Shown here one piece after another: positions 1 through 8,846 of a stretch of DNA of 64,000 nucleotides. The position numbers were made by a program, and so were the translations under genes. Under the pieces are notes generated by a model. The model saw only the letters and a list, made by a program, of their open reading frames with translations, had not been told where the DNA came from and made no database searches. The DNA comes from an uncultured Leptolyngbyaceae cyanobacterium (GTDB taxonomy: Bacteria > Cyanobacteriota > Cyanobacteriia > Leptolyngbyales > Leptolyngbyaceae). The number at the start of each line of letters is the position of its first letter. Position 1 is the first letter of the stretch. The stretch lies in the NCBI GenBank assembly GCA_938023035.1, contig CALIDI010000018.1, positions 124,001 to 188,000 on the forward strand, in the 5' to 3' direction.

Positions 1-2
1 AT

Positions 3-65
3 CCTCAGGGTTGTGCGTGGGGGCCTTGTGCCACGGAGCTGTATTACTTTGACGAGCTAGGTTAA
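3..65 (+). CDS. possible C-terminal tail of a truncated CDS
   Basis: A frame open from the window edge ends at a TAA at 63-65. It encodes about 20 residues (containing CAWGPCATELYYFDELG) that read like protein rather than random sequence, being rich in aromatic and acidic residues. The family cannot be recognised from so short a piece, and the other two frames also close within 60 bases, so this is weak. Confidence 0.25.
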   Translation, partial: PQGCAWGPCATELYYFDELG

Positions 66-532
66 ACCCGATGATTTTGACTCTGGTTTTGCTTGGTCGA
101 GCGCCTGATAAATCTCCTGATAAACCGGTTGAGTACCCTAGAAGCATTGTGCAGGCTAGACGGCAACCCAATTTCAGAAAATTCTCGGGATGTCGATTTC
201 CTACGTTAACTTAAGGGAGGGTAAGAGTTGGTGCGATCGCCAGTAAAGTCATGGCAGCTATTTTTGAGTGTAAGATTTTCTCTCCTGGCATAACCAGTTA
301 GAATAAGTGCTTGTAGCTGCGGTAGAGAGATGCCACTAATCTAGTCCGGTCGCAGGGCATTGACTTTTATCACCGTCGCCAGGCTTCTTGTGGGAACGGC
401 AAGCCAGAAAGCCTAGTTAACATTGGCGGTTGAGCACTTGGTTTGATCTTGAGCTTTCTGACTAAAGCGATGGTTCTCAGGTACCCTCTTTCACTCAATG
501 ATGGTTACCGCCTTATTTTTTAGTAAGACCCT
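66..532. other. intergenic region upstream of bioD
   Basis: No gene is seen in these roughly 470 bases. There is one HIP1-like site near 234. The right part (about 355-478) is a copy of dispersed repeat family B, listed separately. No clear sigma-70 promoter or terminator was recognised before bioD. Confidence 0.5.
355..478 (+). repeat. dispersed repeat family B, copy 1
   Basis: Shares with 18380-18492, 22572-22685 and 23290-23430 a layout of a GTCGCC-like block, then CCTAGT, then GGCGGTTGAGCACT, then a terminal block of the form CTTTCTGACTAAAGC. The copies diverge but keep order and spacing. No reading frame is carried. It is probably an old non-coding mobile or structural element. Confidence 0.6.
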
Positions 533-1258
533 ATGGGATTATTGATTACCGGAACTGATACAGGCGCAGGCAAAACCGTTTTGACAGCGGCATTGATGGC
601 CTACTGGCGGAAATACCACCCCCATCGCCAACTGGCGATTCTGAAGCTGGTGCAGTCGGGGGTTGGCGATAGTGAGCTTTACAGCCAGCTCTTTTCCCTG
701 GATTTAGAGAGTGTGGCTCCCTTGAGATTTCAGGCGGCGATCGCCCCACCGCTGGCAGCTGAGCGCGAAGGTCGGCACGTCGATCTAGAACTCCTGTGGC
801 AGCACTATGAGCAACTCCGGCTCCAGAGTGATTTTCTTCTGGTCGAGGGGGTTGGTGGGTTAGGTTGCCCGATCACTAATGAAACAACTGTTGCTGACCT
901 TGCCTGGGATTGGCGTTTGCCAGCCGTTTTGGTTGTGCCAGTCAGATTAGGAGCAATTGGGCAGGCTGTGGCCAATCGGGCTTTGGCCTGCCAAGCGCGC
1001 CTCCATTTAAAGGGGATTGTATTAAACTGTGTTGAACCCTGTACCGATGCTGAACTAGCTGACTGGGCACCGATTTCACTGATACAAACACTTACTCATA
1101 CGCCAATTTTGGGAGTGATTCCCCACTTGGCGGATTCAACCAACCTAGATACCTTGGCCCAAATGGCGGCAAATTTGCAACTCGAGCGGATTCTGCCTGA
1201 TAGGATTATTCGCAATATACTGACAGGTTTTGATCACAATAGGGCGATCGCCCAATAG
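533..1258 (+). CDS. bioD: dethiobiotin synthetase
   Basis: ATP-dependent closure of the ureido ring of 7,8-diaminopelargonate with CO2, the penultimate step of biotin synthesis in the cytoplasm. The N-terminus has the BioD P-loop (ITGTDTGAGKT, residues 5-15). The family substrate lysine region (LKLVQSG, about 38-44) and the EGVGGLGCPI loop (about 105-114) are present. At 241 residues it is close to the usual 220-240. The ATG at 533 is the first start before the conserved strand. No other bio gene is adjacent, and the next gene (phosphatase) is convergent. The lysine loop reads LKLVQSG where many BioD proteins have KPVQTG, a common cyanobacterial variation. Confidence 0.9.
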   Translation: MGLLITGTDTGAGKTVLTAALMAYWRKYHPHRQLAILKLVQSGVGDSELYSQLFSLDLESVAPLRFQAAIAPPLAAEREGRHVDLELLWQHYEQLRLQSDFLLVEGVGGLGCPITNETTVADLAWDWRLPAVLVVPVRLGAIGQAVANRALACQARLHLKGIVLNCVEPCTDAELADWAPISLIQTLTHTPILGVIPHLADSTNLDTLAQMAANLQLERILPDRIIRNILTGFDHNRAIAQ

Positions 1259-1316
1259 TCTGCTAGTTTTTGACGTGTGAGCAGGGTCAACTCCAAATTC
1301 AGCGATGTTAAGAACT

Positions 1317-1802
1317 CTAACGGCAGGTCGCTAGCTCTTGCTGAACAAACGCGAGTAACCCAGTACAAGCATCCATTAACAAAGCAATCACCTGGTTAAA
1401 TCCTTCCGTTCCCCCGTAGTAAGGGTCGGGAACTTCCTTTAGAGAATGATGCGTACAAAAATCACACATCAGCCGAACTTTATGCTTGAATCTGCCTGCC
1501 GGGTCAAGATAACAAACATTGGCAAAGTTATCGCGATCCATTGCCAGAATCAGATCAAATGTCTCGAAGTCGGTAGGGGTAAACTGACGCGCTCGCCCTT
1601 GCATCGCAATGCCAATTTGATTGATTGCCGCTGTCATTCGGCGATCAGGAGGGCTGCCAATGTGGTAACTAGAAGTACCCGCTGAATCGCAGATCACGCG
1701 ATCGCTCAATCCAGCCTGTTGAATCAGATGGTTCATAATATTTTCAGCCGCAGGGGAGCGACAAATATTACCGAGGCAAACAAACAATAGCTTGTAAGGC
1801 AT
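1317..1802 (-). CDS. low-molecular-weight protein-tyrosine phosphatase
   Basis: Cysteine-dependent phosphatase acting on phosphotyrosine proteins or small phosphate esters in the cytoplasm. The signature P-loop VCLGNICRSP starts at residue 8, with nucleophile Cys9 and Arg15. The general acid aspartate lies in DPYYGG (about 125-130). The 161-residue length fits the family (about 150-160). It starts at the only ATG before the motif. It is convergent with bioD and stands alone. The ATG is not preceded by a strong Shine-Dalgarno. In bacteria such enzymes often partner tyrosine kinases of exopolysaccharide export, but no such kinase is seen here. Confidence 0.9.
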   Translation of the reverse strand: MPYKLLFVCLGNICRSPAAENIMNHLIQQAGLSDRVICDSAGTSSYHIGSPPDRRMTAAINQIGIAMQGRARQFTPTDFETFDLILAMDRDNFANVCYLDPAGRFKHKVRLMCDFCTHHSLKEVPDPYYGGTEGFNQVIALLMDACTGLLAFVQQELATCR

Positions 1803-2135
1803 CTGTTACACCAATAAGCTGACTTCGTCCTGCAAACTCTGATCGTTCTATGAAAGCTTAACCGTGAGCGACAGTCATCACCACAATAAACTCGGCAAAC
1901 TCCGGGTAGGGGCATCGAGTCAGCTTCAGCCAAGTTCTGCTCAGCTAAACGCGGCGACTTAGAAAGTCCACCTAGGATTAGCACTTGATCAACTGGCTTT
2001 GCCCTCAGCACCTCTGAGCAAGTCTCAAGCTACAGGAAGCTTGCCGACGCGCAATTGATAAATTGCCACACCCCAATGAAAGGTGGGAATAAAAAGTGAT
2101 ATGGCTCCCTATTAAAACGAGCGGATGCTGTGAGG
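1803..2135. other. intergenic region, no feature recognised
   Basis: About 330 bases without a supported gene between the phosphatase start and the ybaB stop. Short open frames here are out of frame with any recognisable family. No tRNA, clear hairpin or repeat copy was found. Confidence 0.5.
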
Positions 2136-2483
2136 CTACATTCCTGGCAAATTTAGGCCGCCGGTCAGCTCTTCCATCTTTTCCCGCATAATCGTGGTTG
2201 AGCGTGTGTAAGCGTCCTTCATAGCGGCTAAGACCAGGTCAGACAAAACTTCAGCCCCTTCATTCATTATTTCTGGCGCAATGGTGACTTGAACCGGCTC
2301 TTGATTGCCACTTAAAACGACCCGAATGGCACCACCAGCGGCTTCGCCGCTGACCTCCATTTGCTCTAGCTCTTCTTGCAGGCGCTTGGCCCCCTCCTGC
2401 ACTTGCTGAGCCTTCTTAAAGGCTTCAGTGAGCTCTTTCATTTTGCCTAAGCCAAAGCCAAACCCCTGTCCTTGTCCTGACAT
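2136..2483 (-). CDS. YbaB/EbfC nucleoid-associated protein
   Basis: Small DNA-binding protein that forms dimers and coats the nucleoid. Its 115 residues match the family (100-115). After a Gly-rich start there is a long amphipathic helix (about 14-45, [20 protein letters not shown]), then the beta-hairpin region with [19 protein letters not shown], and the terminal helix with [20 protein letters not shown]. The ATG at 2483 begins [11 protein letters not shown], a typical cyanobacterial N-terminus. It is not beside recR or dnaX, its usual partners in other bacteria. It lies downstream of murB with a 160-base gap. Confidence 0.9.
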   Translation of the reverse strand: MSGQGQGFGFGLGKMKELTEAFKKAQQVQEGAKRLQEELEQMEVSGEAAGGAIRVVLSGNQEPVQVTIAPEIMNEGAEVLSDLVLAAMKDAYTRSTTIMREKMEELTGGLNLPGM

Positions 2484-2645
2484 AGCGATCGCCTAATTAA
2501 TTGTACAAACTAAATCCAACCACTTGCTGCCCAAAGGTGACACTCCACTTCCGATTTCTACTAGACAAGGAGCAGACACCCTTTGTCAACTGATTCATTA
2601 TGACACTGTTAGAGAACCTGGGGCACACCAATCGCTCGTTTGCAC

Positions 2646-3653
2646 TCAAGTTGCCTGAAATTCACCGAGGATCCGCACTTCTGGCTCTAACAACAGCGAC
2701 CATTGTTGCTGCACTTGCTGCTGCACATGCTGGATTAAGCGAAAAATATCGGTAGCCGTCGCATTCCCACAATTCAGAATAAAGTTAGCATGACGCTGAG
2801 CCACCTGAGCACCACCAATCTGATGCCCTTTCAGCCCGGTTTGCTCAATCAGCCAGCCAGCCTTGTACTCGCCAGGATTACGAAAGACACTGCCACAGCT
2901 TGGTAAATGATAGGGCTGTGTAGTGCGCCGGTGCTCTAAATGCTGACTAGTATGCTGAACAACTGCATCCGGGTCGCCCCCTGGCCGCAATTGAAACGTT
3001 GCCTGGGTAACCAGCCAGTTTCGCTGCTTTTGCAACGCAGAGGTGCGATAACGAAACCCTAACTCTGCGGCCGTCAACACTGTGATTGTGCCGTCGGGTA
3101 GCAACACCTCAGCGCTCACCAGAGAGTCGGCAATACAACCGCCATGGGCACCCGCATTCATTACAACGGCCCCACCCACCGTTCCCGGAATGCCAACGGC
3201 CCACTCTAGCCCCCGCAAGCCACGATCAGCAGCCTGCCACGCCAGTTTTGGCAGCGGCTCTCCAGCCCCCATCGTGACATAGCCAGTGTCTAAATCAAAG
3301 TGAGAATAGCGGAGCCGACGAGTGCCAATCACTAAACCCGGTAGACCGCGATCGCTCACCAGCAAATTAGACCCCGCACCCAGGATCGTAATCGGCAATT
3401 GTCGCTGGTTCGCCCAATGGATACTTGCCAGCAGATCTTCTACAGTTCGGGGAGCCACGTACCATTCTGCCGGCCCACCCACCCGAAAAGAGGTAAAGGC
3501 TGCTAAAGAGACCAACGGTTTGATCAGACAATCTTGACTGATTTGAGTCGGCTGATGGTCATCAGTCAATAGGCGGCAATCGGCAGCCTCGCGGACAAAA
3601 AGCGAAACTTCATGATGACCGCCCAACTTCGGTGGATCGAATGAAAGAGTCAT
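2646..3653 (-). CDS. murB: UDP-N-acetylenolpyruvoylglucosamine reductase
   Basis: FAD- and NADPH-dependent reduction that makes UDP-N-acetylmuramic acid, the second committed step of peptidoglycan synthesis. The FAD-binding signature is clear: FRVGGPAEW (about 56-64), [14 protein letters not shown] and [19 protein letters not shown]. The catalytic serine is in [11 protein letters not shown] and the terminal glutamate in LEPEVRILG. The 335 residues include an N-terminal extension of about 40 residues seen in cyanobacterial members. The gene follows murC by 87 bases on the same strand, the usual cyanobacterial murC-murB order, so the two are probably cotranscribed. Confidence 0.95.
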   Translation of the reverse strand: MTLSFDPPKLGGHHEVSLFVREAADCRLLTDDHQPTQISQDCLIKPLVSLAAFTSFRVGGPAEWYVAPRTVEDLLASIHWANQRQLPITILGAGSNLLVSDRGLPGLVIGTRRLRYSHFDLDTGYVTMGAGEPLPKLAWQAADRGLRGLEWAVGIPGTVGGAVVMNAGAHGGCIADSLVSAEVLLPDGTITVLTAAELGFRYRTSALQKQRNWLVTQATFQLRPGGDPDAVVQHTSQHLEHRRTTQPYHLPSCGSVFRNPGEYKAGWLIEQTGLKGHQIGGAQVAQRHANFILNCGNATATDIFRLIQHVQQQVQQQWSLLLEPEVRILGEFQAT

Positions 3654-3740
3654 AAGCCAGGGTTTGAGTTAGGTTCCAGACTGAAAATTGAAGGATGCAC
3701 CGAACAAAATTGCTCATTCAGCAAGCAGAGCGACTTGGGC

Positions 3741-5279
3741 CTAAATGCAGAGTGGCTCGGACGTTTCTGATGCTTGAGTCTGATAAAAGCTCATCAACTC
3801 AGGAATTAGTTGGTTCAAGTTTCCAGCTCCCAAGAAGAGGGCAATGTCTCCTGGTTGAAGTAAGTGTTTCAGCCGTTCTGCCACCGATGCAAGCGTTGGC
3901 TCATAAACGACCTGAGGATGGTTTTGGGCAATGGCCTCGGCAAATTGCCGCCCCGTAACCGTTCCAGGGTTTAGCTCCCCAGCGCTGTAGATATCGGTTG
4001 TGAGCACAATATCAGCGCTACCAAAAGCGTTCGCAAATTCCTTTAGAAAGGTCTGGGTGCGGCTATAGCGGTGGGGTTGAAAGATAGCTACAACCCGTTT
4101 TCTGGCAGCTCCAGAACCAATAGTTTGCAATTTGGCCGCTGCTAACGTTACCTCGACTTCACTGGGGTGATGAGCATAATCATCGACAAATAGAATGCCG
4201 CCGTACTCACCTCGCTGTTCAAACCGCCGTCGCGCCCCTTCAAAGCGACCGAGAGCCTCCACAATAGTGACAAAATCGAGCTGGAGTAATCGGCCCACGG
4301 CAACCGCAGCTAGGGCGTTACTTAAATTATGTCGGCCCAGCAATCTCAGCTGTAGGGTGCCCAGTTGTTGGCCCCGTTCCCAAATTTGAGCGGTGGTGCC
4401 AGTGCCGGTATAGTGAATCTCATCGGCGACGTAATCGGCTTTTGAGGCAGGGTCAAGGCTATAGGTAATGGCAGGGCGCAAACGATCGCGAGCCGTGGCA
4501 CAATCAATGCTGCCGATCAACACCTGACACTGCTGGGCAAAAACCTGGAATGTCTCAACAACTTCATCCAAGTTACTGTAGTGGTCAGGGTGATCCAGCT
4601 CAATGTTGGTCACAATCCCAACCTCAGGCTGTAGCTTGACCAGAGAGCCATCCGATTCATCCGCTTCAGCAACCAGCCATTCGCCAGTGCCTGCCCAGGC
4701 ATTGCCTCCCCAGGCATTGACTTCACCCCCAACCACAATGGTAGGATCAATCCCCGCCTGCATCAGCATGTAACCAATCATGCTGCTAGTCGTTGTTTTA
4801 CCGTGGGTACCGGCGATCGCAATGCCGCGATACTCAGCCATCAGAGCGGCCAGTACATCAGAACGATGCAAAATAGGACAACCTAACTCGATCGCTGCCT
4901 GATATTCAGGATTTTCAGGATGAATCGCTGTTGAACAGACTACCTGTGGCAGGAGACAGCTTTGGTAAGCTCGCCCGGTTCGCGATCGCCCAGAAGGCTT
5001 CTCTGAGACAGGCGTTCCATTCGTTGCCCCACCAACAGCCGTAACCAAATCCCGTGAAATAGATTTTTTCTGAAAAAACTCTAAATTACTGGCGGCCTGA
5101 CTCCAGAAAATATGTACTCCTTCATCCTGTAGACGCTGAGTAATATGAGTTAAGCGCAGATCAGAACCAGAAACAGCTAAGCCTCGCCTTGCCAGAATAT
5201 AAGCAAGCGCTGACATTCCAATTCCACCAACTCCAATGAAATGAAGCGGTCTGCCATTAAAATCGACAGGATTGACCAT
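3741..5279 (-). CDS. murC: UDP-N-acetylmuramate--L-alanine ligase
   Basis: ATP-dependent ligase that adds L-alanine to UDP-MurNAc. Domain order is as expected: an N-terminal Rossmann fold with GVGGIGMSALA (16-26), the ATP loop GTHGKTTT (157-164), the HNLSNALAA central motif, and a C-terminal ligase domain with DDYAHHPSEV and FQPHRYSRT. The 512 residues are somewhat long because the variable loop between the N-terminal domain and LPQVVCSTAI (residues 70-109) is about 40 residues. This loop is partly encoded by repeat-like DNA with a HIP1 site. The ATG at 5279 has a strong GAGGAG ribosome-binding site five bases upstream. murB follows. Confidence 0.95.
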   Translation of the reverse strand: MVNPVDFNGRPLHFIGVGGIGMSALAYILARRGLAVSGSDLRLTHITQRLQDEGVHIFWSQAASNLEFFQKKSISRDLVTAVGGATNGTPVSEKPSGRSRTGRAYQSCLLPQVVCSTAIHPENPEYQAAIELGCPILHRSDVLAALMAEYRGIAIAGTHGKTTTSSMIGYMLMQAGIDPTIVVGGEVNAWGGNAWAGTGEWLVAEADESDGSLVKLQPEVGIVTNIELDHPDHYSNLDEVVETFQVFAQQCQVLIGSIDCATARDRLRPAITYSLDPASKADYVADEIHYTGTGTTAQIWERGQQLGTLQLRLLGRHNLSNALAAVAVGRLLQLDFVTIVEALGRFEGARRRFEQRGEYGGILFVDDYAHHPSEVEVTLAAAKLQTIGSGAARKRVVAIFQPHRYSRTQTFLKEFANAFGSADIVLTTDIYSAGELNPGTVTGRQFAEAIAQNHPQVVYEPTLASVAERLKHLLQPGDIALFLGAGNLNQLIPELMSFYQTQASETSEPLCI

Positions 5280-5283
5280 TTTT

Positions 5284-5294
5284 ACTCCTCACAC
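5284..5294 (-). promoter_or_regulatory. murC ribosome-binding site, perfect complement of the Yfr1 core
   Basis: On the minus strand the sequence is GTGTGAGGAGT, then AAAA, then the murC ATG. GAGGAG is the Shine-Dalgarno. The whole 11-mer is the exact complement of ACUCCUCACAC, the conserved single-stranded core of the cyanobacterial small RNA Yfr1. That small RNA is known to repress targets by pairing at their 5' leaders. A regulatory link is inferred only from this match. Confidence 0.5.
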
Positions 5295-5721
5295 ACCACA
5301 TCACATTGGATGTCTCGCGTCATCATACCAGAATCATTTTTTTAGGTACAGAGTTAAACTCTGAGCGTAGGATACATACCGTGAGAATTGAGTCTTTGAT
5401 CTCAAGCGTTCTCAGAGTTATATCACCAAGTGTTAGAATCAACCGTTTTTTTCTCGCCTTACTGTGAAAAAATGCCCCTGATCTGCCCCAGAGATAAGTT
5501 CCGATGAGAACTGTTTTTATCTTGCATAAAGGTTAAGCATTACCCCCAACTTAGGGTTATTAATCAAAGCACCGATTGCATCAATTTGCAGTGAATGAAC
5601 CCATACGCAGACTTCGTCTTCTATTCTTACGAATAGAGTTTTTTAGCTGTAGGCCAGCCTTTCTCAGTCCAGAAAAATACTGAACCCAGCGGTGCAACAG
5701 CAAGTCTGAACTGAGAGATAA
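5295..5721. other. intergenic region upstream of murC
   Basis: AT-rich spacer holding the murC promoter region. No gene, tRNA or clear terminator was recognised. A stretch near 5600-5640 (ACGCAGACTTCGTCT) resembles short cyanobacterial repeats but was not matched to another full copy here. Confidence 0.45.
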
Positions 5722-5850
5722 GGTTATACCGATTGGCACAAAGCCTGTAGCAAATACCCGCTTGAACGTCTGGTGCTGCCAGACTTCTACTAGCCAAAAT
5801 CGCCCATCGTTTGACAGGCTTACCCACGGTCAAAATCCAAAATGGTCTTA
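5722..5850 (+). repeat. dispersed repeat family C, copy 1
   Basis: Aligns by eye with 16726-16860. Both start with a GTTATA(C/T)CGATT block followed by CACAAAG or AACAAAG. Both continue through a GATACCCG-like block and AGCCAAAATCGC, and both end with ATCCAAAAT or ATCCAGAAT then GGT. It is non-coding. A family A copy follows closely, making this spacer a repeat cluster. Confidence 0.65.
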
Positions 5851-5925
5851 CTTACAGAAATACCCCCGATTGCGAAAGGCTTCCGGGAGTTTTTGCCATA
5901 AAAACGTTGACCTAGTGCAGCAAGG

Positions 5926-6115
5926 CAGAAATTTCTGGACTAGCCTTAGTCATCCTCATCTCCCTTGCTTGAATGCCTACCAAGGCTATGCCTCTGCTCT
6001 TACCCAGAGAGCAGGGGAGCTAAATCGAAGCCCCTCTCCCAGAGTGGAAGAGGAATATAGCCCTAAGGGGCATTCAAGAAAGGGGTGAGGGGAACCAGAC
6101 GGATGCCTGAGCCTA
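5926..6115 (-). repeat. dispersed repeat family A, copy 1
   Basis: Read on the minus strand it runs from a CTAGTAGGCTCAGGCATC edge through CCCCTTTCTTGAATGCCCC, AGGGCTATA and a pyrimidine-rich arm to GGCTAGTCCAGAAATTTCTG. Nearly the same blocks in the same order occur at 13450-13625 and 23430-23632. No coding capacity. This copy has an extra inner segment that repeats the CTTGAATGCC motif. Confidence 0.75.
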
Positions 6116-6357
6116 CTAGCGACCAAAGTCGGCACGAAGACGAACGAATTGGCCTCATTGCCTAGAACATCAGATCTTGTCTGCTGTTACACTCTCATTG
6201 GCTGACAAGTGATCTAGAATACCGAGAATTTCTGTTGCGTCTGAGCCGACATCAGTGGAAGCTCCAGGGAAGATCATCAGGGATTGCTTGCGCGAGCTTA
6301 GAGCTAACCTTGACCACACCCCAAAGCAACAGGTTATCTGGAGTAAAACGCTAGCAG

Positions 6358-6699
6358 TTGTGTAAGCTGGGAATTCATATTTCAATTGATGATTTTGGCA
6401 CGGGCTACTCTTCCTTAAGCTATCTCAAAAATTTTCCTCTGGACACGATTAAAATTGACCGTTCCTTTGTGCAAGAGTTAATAGTAGATCCTAACGATGC
6501 GGCGATTGTCAGTGCGGTCATTGCTCTGGGGAAGGGCCTCAACCTCAGCGTTGTAGCCGAGGGAGTTGAAACAACTGCCCAGCTTGACTATTTGCGATCG
6601 CTCCAATGCTATGAAATGCAGGGGTTTTTGTTTAGCTGCCCGCTTGCAGCCGCTGCGGCCACAGCACTGTTGCAAACGAACCAAATTCTAGCAAGCTGA
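6358..6699 (+). pseudogene. C-terminal remnant of an EAL-domain (c-di-GMP phosphodiesterase) protein
   Basis: The 113-residue frame holds only the last part of an EAL domain: ISIDDFGTGYSSLSYL, TIKIDRSFV, SVVAEGVET and QGFLFSCPL. The N-terminal two thirds, including the EAL signature itself and the first metal-binding residues, are missing. An in-frame TAG sits at 6352-6354, just upstream. No ATG precedes the conserved region; only a TTG is available and there is no ribosome-binding site. The upstream 200 bases do not translate into EAL-like sequence. It is best read as a degraded remnant of a GGDEF/EAL or response-regulator-EAL gene. It should have no phosphodiesterase activity. Confidence 0.8.
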
Positions 6700-6769
6700 T
6701 TATGGCAGCGAAGTTCTCATTGCAGCCAAGTTCAGATCACAACCTGTGGCCTTTGGGGAATGAGGGTGA

Positions 6770-8368
6770 TCAGCCAACGTTGACAGTCGTTTCACTATCT
6801 AGGCCGGGGTTTTTCACGGCGAAGATGCGTAAGGGTACGGCCTTACCCTTGACCCATTGAGGAGGCAGGGCATCGGTTAAAATCCTGGCCGGCAAAACTT
6901 TTTGGGTTGCCTGAGTCACCAGTAGAGGCTGCCCAACCACCTTGGTTAAGGATTCTACCCGCGCGGCCACATTCACCGCGTCTCCGATGGCGGTATACTC
7001 CATCCGGCGGTTGCTGCCAATACTGCCTACCACCGCCCGACCGGTGTGGATGCCAATTCCCATAGATAGCGTTTGTTTACCCTCGCGCTCCAGGCGGTCG
7101 TTAATTTTAGCTAAACTCACTTGCATTGCCAGAGCCGCTTCTACCGCTTGAGTGCCATGGTGATCGCCCGAACTGCCCACCCCAAATAGGGCCATAAAGC
7201 CGTCGCCCAAAAACTTATTCACCATACCGTCATATTGGCGCTCGACAATTTCGACCATATCAGTCAAAAACAGGTTCAGCAGGGCAACGACTTCTTGAGG
7301 GGCAAGGGTTGAGCAGCGCTGGGTAAAGTTGCGCAAATCTGCAAATAGAATGGTTAATTCTTGCTCCATCCCCCCCAGGCTGGGGTCGCGGCGCAAAATT
7401 TGGATGGCGGCCAGCTCCCCCACATGCCGTCCAAAGGTTTCTTGCAAAATTCGATTTTCCTGAAGTTGAGCCACCATCTGGTTAAATTCATTGATCAAAG
7501 GCCCAAATTCATCAGCTCGTGATACTTCCAGGCGAATATTCAAGTTGCCATGAGTGACAGCGGCGGCTGTGCGCTGGAGCAACTTAATCGGCTCAATCAC
7601 AAGCTGTTCGACCATCCAGGCGCTACTGAGATTAAAAATAATGCCTAGGCCGCCAACGGCGATCGCAAACCAGACATCTTGCTTAATATCGTCATGGGGT
7701 GCCAGACTCAGCAATAGCAACGAAACAATCGGGCAGACCCCTCCACATAGGGCAAACAGTACACTGCGCCAGCGGAGAGAGAGAGGAAAGGCACCCGGCA
7801 CCTGAAAGGGGCGGGTTTCTTGAAAAAAGTGAGGGTAGAGCAAGCGTTGACTGCTCAGCTCCACTAAAAAAAAGCCATGGGTAATCGCAATGAGACCTGC
7901 AATCACGAAGGAAACCGGCAGATCAAACCAGATGCGGGGGTTGATCTCTCCCGGAGCTTGGGCCAAGGCTAGCAAAAACACAGGAATGCAGAGGAACCAC
8001 AGCACCCCAGCGATCGCGCCACCAAACCAGGGCAAATTAATCACCCGCCGTTGCGTCTGTATGAACTCAGCAGTACTAACCGGCTGATGGGCGTACAGCC
8101 CCAGCCAAGGTCGCCGCAAAGACCACACAGACCAAATCCATAACCCCACCCCAATTGGATAAACGACCCCATTAAACAACTTGACGGTTTGCCAAAACAC
8201 CGCCAACTGAGCCGCCGTTAACACTGGCTGCACATAGGTAGCGTTGTACCAAATATTAAATAAACTCCCGAGAATCTGGGCTAAAACCGGAGCGGCTGCG
8301 ACCCATCCCAGGCTACGATCAATCAATTGGGCAGAGCTGAGCGGCTGAACCAATTGTTGTCTAGTCAT
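6770..8368 (-). CDS. membrane adenylate cyclase with HAMP domain
   Basis: Predicted class III cyclase making cAMP from ATP at the plasma membrane. The N-terminal part (about 20-245) has around six hydrophobic segments. A HAMP linker (about 249-302) and a cyclase homology domain (about 335-515) follow. Catalytic residues are intact: metal-binding Asp344 (FADLRNF) and Asp389 (NKFLGDG), adenine-selecting Lys385 and Thr459 (EYTAIGD), and transition-state Asn466 and Arg470 (NVAAR). Lys plus Thr is the pattern of Anabaena CyaB1-type adenylate cyclases, so a guanylate cyclase is less likely. The ATG at 8368 is preceded by AGGAGGGAAG. It stands alone; the signal sensed by the membrane part is unknown. 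Confidence 0.9.
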   Translation of the reverse strand: MTRQQLVQPLSSAQLIDRSLGWVAAAPVLAQILGSLFNIWYNATYVQPVLTAAQLAVFWQTVKLFNGVVYPIGVGLWIWSVWSLRRPWLGLYAHQPVSTAEFIQTQRRVINLPWFGGAIAGVLWFLCIPVFLLALAQAPGEINPRIWFDLPVSFVIAGLIAITHGFFLVELSSQRLLYPHFFQETRPFQVPGAFPLSLRWRSVLFALCGGVCPIVSLLLLSLAPHDDIKQDVWFAIAVGGLGIIFNLSSAWMVEQLVIEPIKLLQRTAAAVTHGNLNIRLEVSRADEFGPLINEFNQMVAQLQENRILQETFGRHVGELAAIQILRRDPSLGGMEQELTILFADLRNFTQRCSTLAPQEVVALLNLFLTDMVEIVERQYDGMVNKFLGDGFMALFGVGSSGDHHGTQAVEAALAMQVSLAKINDRLEREGKQTLSMGIGIHTGRAVVGSIGSNRRMEYTAIGDAVNVAARVESLTKVVGQPLLVTQATQKVLPARILTDALPPQWVKGKAVPLRIFAVKNPGLDSETTVNVG

Positions 8369-8846
8369 GGTTCGACTTCCCTCCTACTTCTAAGGAGACC
8401 TATTAAGGAGACCTGTAGCCAGTCAAGTTCCTTGCAACCAATCTGCCCATTTGACAGCACAGTGCGCACCGGTAAGGCGGACTCAAAGCAATACACCTTC
8501 CCCGCCATTACCAAGCCAGCACCCCGCAAGCAAGTCGTCAGAATCTTACTCGCCCTTAATAAATTCGCACCCTAGCGATAAACAGATGAAGTAATTTTCC
8601 CAAGTTTTCCTCAAAACGGTAAGGTCGCCCTACAAGGCTTTTGCAAGCCCAAGTCGGCCCGCACTCTCAACCAATTCCTGACTAGTTGAGCAAAGCCTTC
8701 TACCAACATCTTCCTTACCATCTCACCGTAGATAGCCCAAATTATAAACACATCCCTTCCTACGGACTTTCCTGACGAAACTGGCTCCAGATTTAGACCC
8801 ATTCCTTGACCTTTGACGAAATGATAGATTTCGAGCTGAACTGAGC
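8369..8846. other. intergenic region between cyclase and hfq
   Basis: Nearly 480 bases without a supported gene. A short direct repeat, AAGGAGACCT, occurs twice at 8391-8413 in the cyclase leader. No tRNA, terminator with a T-run, or repeat-family copy was identified. Confidence 0.45.

Noticed and set aside
5284-5294. A yfr1 gene on the plus strand (ACTCCTCACAC)
   Set aside because: The plus strand here lacks the following terminator hairpin of Yfr1, and the motif is explained as the complement of the murC Shine-Dalgarno. Reported as a possible target site instead.
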